Shown one piece after another: positions 6,465-8,619 of a DNA stretch of 8,619 nt; position 1 is the first letter of the stretch; each line of letters starts with the position of its first letter. The stretch is taken from the NCBI GenBank assembly GCA_012839395.1, contig DUNJ01000036.1, forward strand, positions 1 to 8,619, given 5' to 3'. The notes beneath the pieces are model-generated. The model saw only the letters and a list, made by a program, of their open reading frames with translations. It was not told the DNA's origin and ran no database searches. Position numbers and translations under genes: made by a program. This DNA is from Tepidimicrobium sp. Lineage in GTDB: Bacteria; Bacillota; Clostridia; Tissierellales; Tepidimicrobiaceae.

Positions 6465-7568
6465 TCATGATAACTTTCCATCATCTATACAAAATATAGA
6501 TTTATGCATTCCTTCCAATTCCTCTAAATTAGCTATATCTGTCGAAGTTATTACAGTTTGTATACCTTGAAGCGATAAGCTTAAATATTTCCTTCTCTCC
6601 TCATCCAATTCCGAAAATACATCATCCAGTAGGAGGATTGGATAACTGCCTTTATCCAACCTAATAATTTCTACCTCAGATAGCTTTATAGATAAGACTA
6701 TAGTTCTCTGTTGACCTTGTGAAGCGTACATTCTCACATCCATTCCATTTATATCTATTTTTATATCATCCCTATGGGGACCAGTTGAGGTGTTTCCCAA
6801 TACCAAATCCTTTTTTCTATTGAGTTTTAGGTTGTTTAAAAAGCTCTCCTCTATATCTTTTTTACACTTTCCTGTAAAGTCCACATTTGAAATATATGTT
6901 AATGCTAATTTCTCCTTTTTAGAAGTTAAATTTTTGTGGATCCTACCTGATATTTTGGATAACTTATTTAGAAAGCTTATCCTAGATATGATTATTTCCG
7001 TTCCAATCTTTCCAAGCTGCATATCAAATATATCTAGTAGCTTTAATGCATTTGAATTTTTGTCATTGGATTTTAATAGGTTGTTTCTCTGCAATAATAC
7101 CTTATTGTATCTATTTAAATTGTATCTATATATAGGCCTTAGATGAGATATACTCATATCTAAGTAACCTCTTCTCTTACTTGGTCCGTCCTTGACAAGA
7201 CCTATATCATCAGGGGAAAATATTACTACACTGAGTCCAGTATCCAATTCCCTGATGTTTTTTAATTCAATTCCATTAACCTTGATCCTCTTCTGCTTAT
7301 TCTGCTCCATCTTTATTTCTATTAACCTTTGAATTCCATTTATATATGCTTTAGCAGCTATATAAGCCTCTCGTTTATCCAGCTTTATCAATTCTCTATC
7401 CCTATTGGTTCTAAAAGATCTCCCGGTAGCGGATATATATATGGACTCTAATAGATTGGTTTTGCCCTGAGCATTTTTTCCAATAACCAAGTTTAATTGA
7501 TCGTTTAATTCTATATCCAAATTATTATAATTTCTAAAATTGATCAATCTAATATTCCTTATAGTCAA
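6465..7568 (-). CDS. recF: DNA replication and repair protein RecF
   Basis: RecF is an SMC-like ATPase that works with RecO and RecR to load RecA at single-strand gaps and stalled forks. From the TTG at 7568 the product has 367 residues, the usual family length. Walker A is GKNAQGKT (30-37). The ABC signature is YASQGQQRTIVLSIKL (from 281). Walker B and D-loop are ILLLDDVFSELDEERR (about 311-326), and VITSTDI follows. The frame stays open upstream to ATG 7631, which would add 21 residues (MSYLSYLNFSL and onward). I prefer TTG because LTIRNIRLINFRNY aligns with the first residues of known RecF proteins, AGAGGTG lies five bases before it, and the extra codons fall inside an inverted-repeat element. 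The gene sits in the conserved dnaN-yaaA-recF-remB-gyrB order. Confidence 0.95.
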   Translation of the reverse strand: MTIRNIRLINFRNYNNLDIELNDQLNLVIGKNAQGKTNLLESIYISATGRSFRTNRDRELIKLDKREAYIAAKAYINGIQRLIEIKMEQNKQKRIKVNGIELKNIRELDTGLSVVIFSPDDIGLVKDGPSKRRGYLDMSISHLRPIYRYNLNRYNKVLLQRNNLLKSNDKNSNALKLLDIFDMQLGKIGTEIIISRISFLNKLSKISGRIHKNLTSKKEKLALTYISNVDFTGKCKKDIEESFLNNLKLNRKKDLVLGNTSTGPHRDDIKIDINGMDVRMYASQGQQRTIVLSIKLSEVEIIRLDKGSYPILLLDDVFSELDEERRKYLSLSLQGIQTVITSTDIANLEELEGMHKSIFCIDDGKLS

Positions 7569-7573
7569 ATTAG

Positions 7574-7580
7574 CACCTCT
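7574..7580 (-). promoter_or_regulatory. Ribosome binding site that sets the recF start
   Basis: AGAGGTG on the minus strand lies five bases before TTG 7568 (seven when measured from AGAGG). This normal spacing supports TTG initiation of recF at the residue where homology to RecF begins. The rival ATG at 7631 has only a GAGG four bases upstream, and that GAGG is buried in the hairpin arm at 7636-7644. Confidence 0.7.
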
Positions 7581-7584
7581 CAAA

Positions 7585-7676
7585 GTATGGAAACTTGCTA
7601 AACTGAAATTTAAATATGATAGATAACTCATAAATCCTCAACCCAAGGGGTTGAGGTTTAAGCAAGTACCTATGTT
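7585..7676. repeat. Imperfect inverted-repeat element with central hairpin between yaaA and recF
   Basis: Outer arms ACTTGCTAAAC (7593-7603) and GTTTAAGCAAGT (7656-7667) are inverted copies with one inserted base; weaker similarity extends outward to about 7585 and 7676. Inside, CCTCAACCC (7636-7644) and GGGTTGAGG (7648-7656) form a perfect 9-bp stem with a 3-base loop. About 32 bases between the left outer arm and the stem have no partner. No transposase is present. The layout, and hairpins of the CCTCAACCC type, recall ends or solo copies of IS200/IS605-like elements, but this is recognition by shape only. Neither side of the hairpin has a good T-run, so it is unlikely to be a terminator. 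It fills nearly the whole gap and may affect recF expression. Confidence 0.55.
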
Positions 7677-7677
7677 A

Positions 7678-7887
7678 TTATATCACAATAAATTTATCTA
7701 TGTTCTTTATTTCTATTATATCACCCTTTTTAATACTCCTCCCCCTAGATTTGGTAATTAAACCATTTACCTTAACTAAACCATCTTTTATTAGCATCTT
7801 GCCCTGTCCACCGGTTTGAACTATACCTGAAAATTTCAATAACTGATCTAGCTTTATAGTATCAGTGATTATCCTTATCTCTTTCAT
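7678..7887 (-). CDS. yaaA: S4-domain protein YaaA (RlbA)
   Basis: This 69-residue protein is almost entirely an S4 RNA-binding fold, as in the Bacillus subtilis protein YaaA/RlbA encoded between dnaN and recF. The visible pattern is LDQLLKFSGIVQTGGQGKML, then a central IKDGLVKVNG, then RGRSIKKGDIIEI, the standard S4 sequence of two helices and a short strand with basic residues. It probably binds structured RNA and has been linked to ribosome assembly, though its exact role is not settled; it is unrelated to the Escherichia coli gene also called yaaA. The start is well placed: AGAGGA lies about six bases upstream and the gene follows dnaN after 15 bases. Length and position are both typical. 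Confidence 0.9.
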   Translation of the reverse strand: MKEIRIITDTIKLDQLLKFSGIVQTGGQGKMLIKDGLVKVNGLITKSRGRSIKKGDIIEIKNIDKFIVI

Positions 7888-7902
7888 CTATATTCCTCTT
7901 TC

Positions 7903-8619
7903 TTAATTGTTTTCTTGTGCTAACCGTACAGGTAATAGCAGGTATGTATAATTGTCATCATCTACCGGTTTTATTATACATGGATTGAGGCTACCCATAA
8001 AATAAAGCCTTACTTCTTCTGAATCTATTGCCTTTATACCATCTATGATATATTTGGAATTAAAGGCGATTTTCGTATCTTCCCCTTTATGTTTCGATGC
8101 AATTTCCTCCTCTACATCCCCTATTTCTGAATTGGATTTTATAACCACCTTATCTCTAATTAATTCTAACTTGACCAAATTAGCTTTTTCTTCCTTAGCT
8201 AACAGGGATGCCCTTTCTAGGCTATCTTGAAAATCCTTTCTATTTACTAATACATCTGTTTTGTGATCCCTTCTTATTATATCTTCATAATTTAAAAATT
8301 GTCCTTCTAACAATCTTGAAAAGACTAAGGTTTCTCCTATATCGAATATGACATGACCTGGAGATACAGTTATGCTTAATTCCTTATCGCTGTCTGCAAT
8401 AATCTTATTTAGCTCGTTTAATGTCTTACCAGGTATTACCGCCTTAATATTTTCTTCCGAATTTACCGGTATGGTTCTATGGGCCAGCCTATAGCCATCC
8501 AATGCCACAAATGATGCTGTATTATCCACTATTTCCAATAATACTCCCATTAAAATTGGCCTGGTTTCATCTTGAGTTGTAGCAAAAACTGTTTGGGATA
8601 TAGCAGATTTAAGTAAATC
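7903..8619 (-). CDS. dnaN: DNA polymerase III beta subunit (sliding clamp), 3' part
   Basis: DnaN forms the ring that tethers replicative polymerase to DNA and serves as a docking hub for repair proteins. The frame is open to the right edge of the window, so the start lies outside. The visible 238 residues correspond to roughly the last two thirds of a protein of about 366 residues: part of the second clamp domain and all of the third. Recognisable segments are SQTVFATTQDETRPILMGVLLE at the edge (continuing past the internal Met at 8550, which is not the start), ALDGYRLAHRTIPV, and the C-terminal YTYLLLPVRL, which matches the family's YLxLPVR ending. It precedes yaaA and recF as in other Firmicutes, so dnaA and the origin probably lie to the right. 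Confidence 0.97.
   Translation of the reverse strand, partial: DLLKSAISQTVFATTQDETRPILMGVLLEIVDNTASFVALDGYRLAHRTIPVNSEENIKAVIPGKTLNELNKIIADSDKELSITVSPGHVIFDIGETLVFSRLLEGQFLNYEDIIRRDHKTDVLVNRKDFQDSLERASLLAKEEKANLVKLELIRDKVVIKSNSEIGDVEEEIASKHKGEDTKIAFNSKYIIDGIKAIDSEEVRLYFMGSLNPCIIKPVDDDNYTYLLLPVRLAQENN

Noticed and set aside
7629..7631. ATG 7631 as the recF start giving 388 residues
   Set aside because: The added 21 residues lack homology to RecF, lie in the repeat element, and TTG 7568 has a better placed ribosome binding site.
7636..7656. Hairpin before recF considered as a Rho-independent terminator
   Set aside because: The downstream bases are ATTTATGAG on the minus strand and TTTAAGC on the plus strand, with no T-run, and termination here would cut recF and gyrase from the operon.
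8522..8530. TTATCCACT, one mismatch from a DnaA box
   Set aside because: It is a single copy inside the dnaN coding region with no cluster, no AT-rich unwinding element and no second box nearby. The origin is more likely outside the window on the right.
1..8619. CRISPR arrays, complete insertion sequences, prophage genes, tRNA genes
   Set aside because: I saw no regularly spaced repeats, no transposase or integrase motifs and no cloverleaf-like segments; the window is densely filled by conserved housekeeping genes.

Overview
This window is an AT-rich stretch of a Gram-positive chromosome next to the replication origin. All nine genes lie on the minus strand and read right to left. The order dnaN (3' part only), yaaA/rlbA, recF, remB, gyrB, gyrA is the classical origin-proximal block of Firmicutes. 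Low GC, frequent ATA and AGA/AGG codons, strong AGGAGG-type ribosome binding sites and Clostridia-like protein sequences suggest an anaerobic Clostridia or Tissierellia relative. The exact taxon cannot be fixed from the window.

Right part (about 8619 to 4257): the end of the sliding clamp gene, the small S4-domain protein YaaA, the RecF recombination mediator, the RemB (DUF370) regulator and gyrase B follow one another with gaps of 15, 109, 15 and 6 bases. The one larger gap, before recF, holds a roughly 92-bp imperfect inverted-repeat element with a perfect 9-bp hairpin at its core. It makes the apparent recF reading frame look longer than it is; a TTG with its own ribosome binding site is the likely true start. 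GyrA (4244 to 1815) follows gyrB after 12 bases. It carries Asn at position 87, where Asp or Glu is usual and where Asn is a known quinolone-resistance change in Escherichia coli. A perfect 26-bp palindrome plus T-run terminates this block.

Left part (1746 to 199): a separate, overlapping three-gene operon starts at a near-consensus sigma-A promoter. It encodes an anti-sigma antagonist (RsbV-like, phospho-acceptor Ser intact), a short anti-sigma kinase (RsbW-like, N box intact but ATP-lid G1 box degenerate) and a SigB-type sigma factor. Together they form a partner-switching module that would release the sigma factor under stress.

Extreme left (190 to 1): directly behind the sigma gene, with no terminator, are two tandem sigma-A-type promoters, each with a TTGACA -35 and each followed by the same GTCAGC near the expected start site. 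A boxA-like leader follows. This is best read as the control region of a ribosomal RNA operon whose 16S gene begins just outside the window.

No clearly new multi-gene system was found. The points most worth checking are the rRNA leader abutting the sigma operon, the degenerate RsbW nucleotide site, GyrA Asn87 and the palindromic element before recF.
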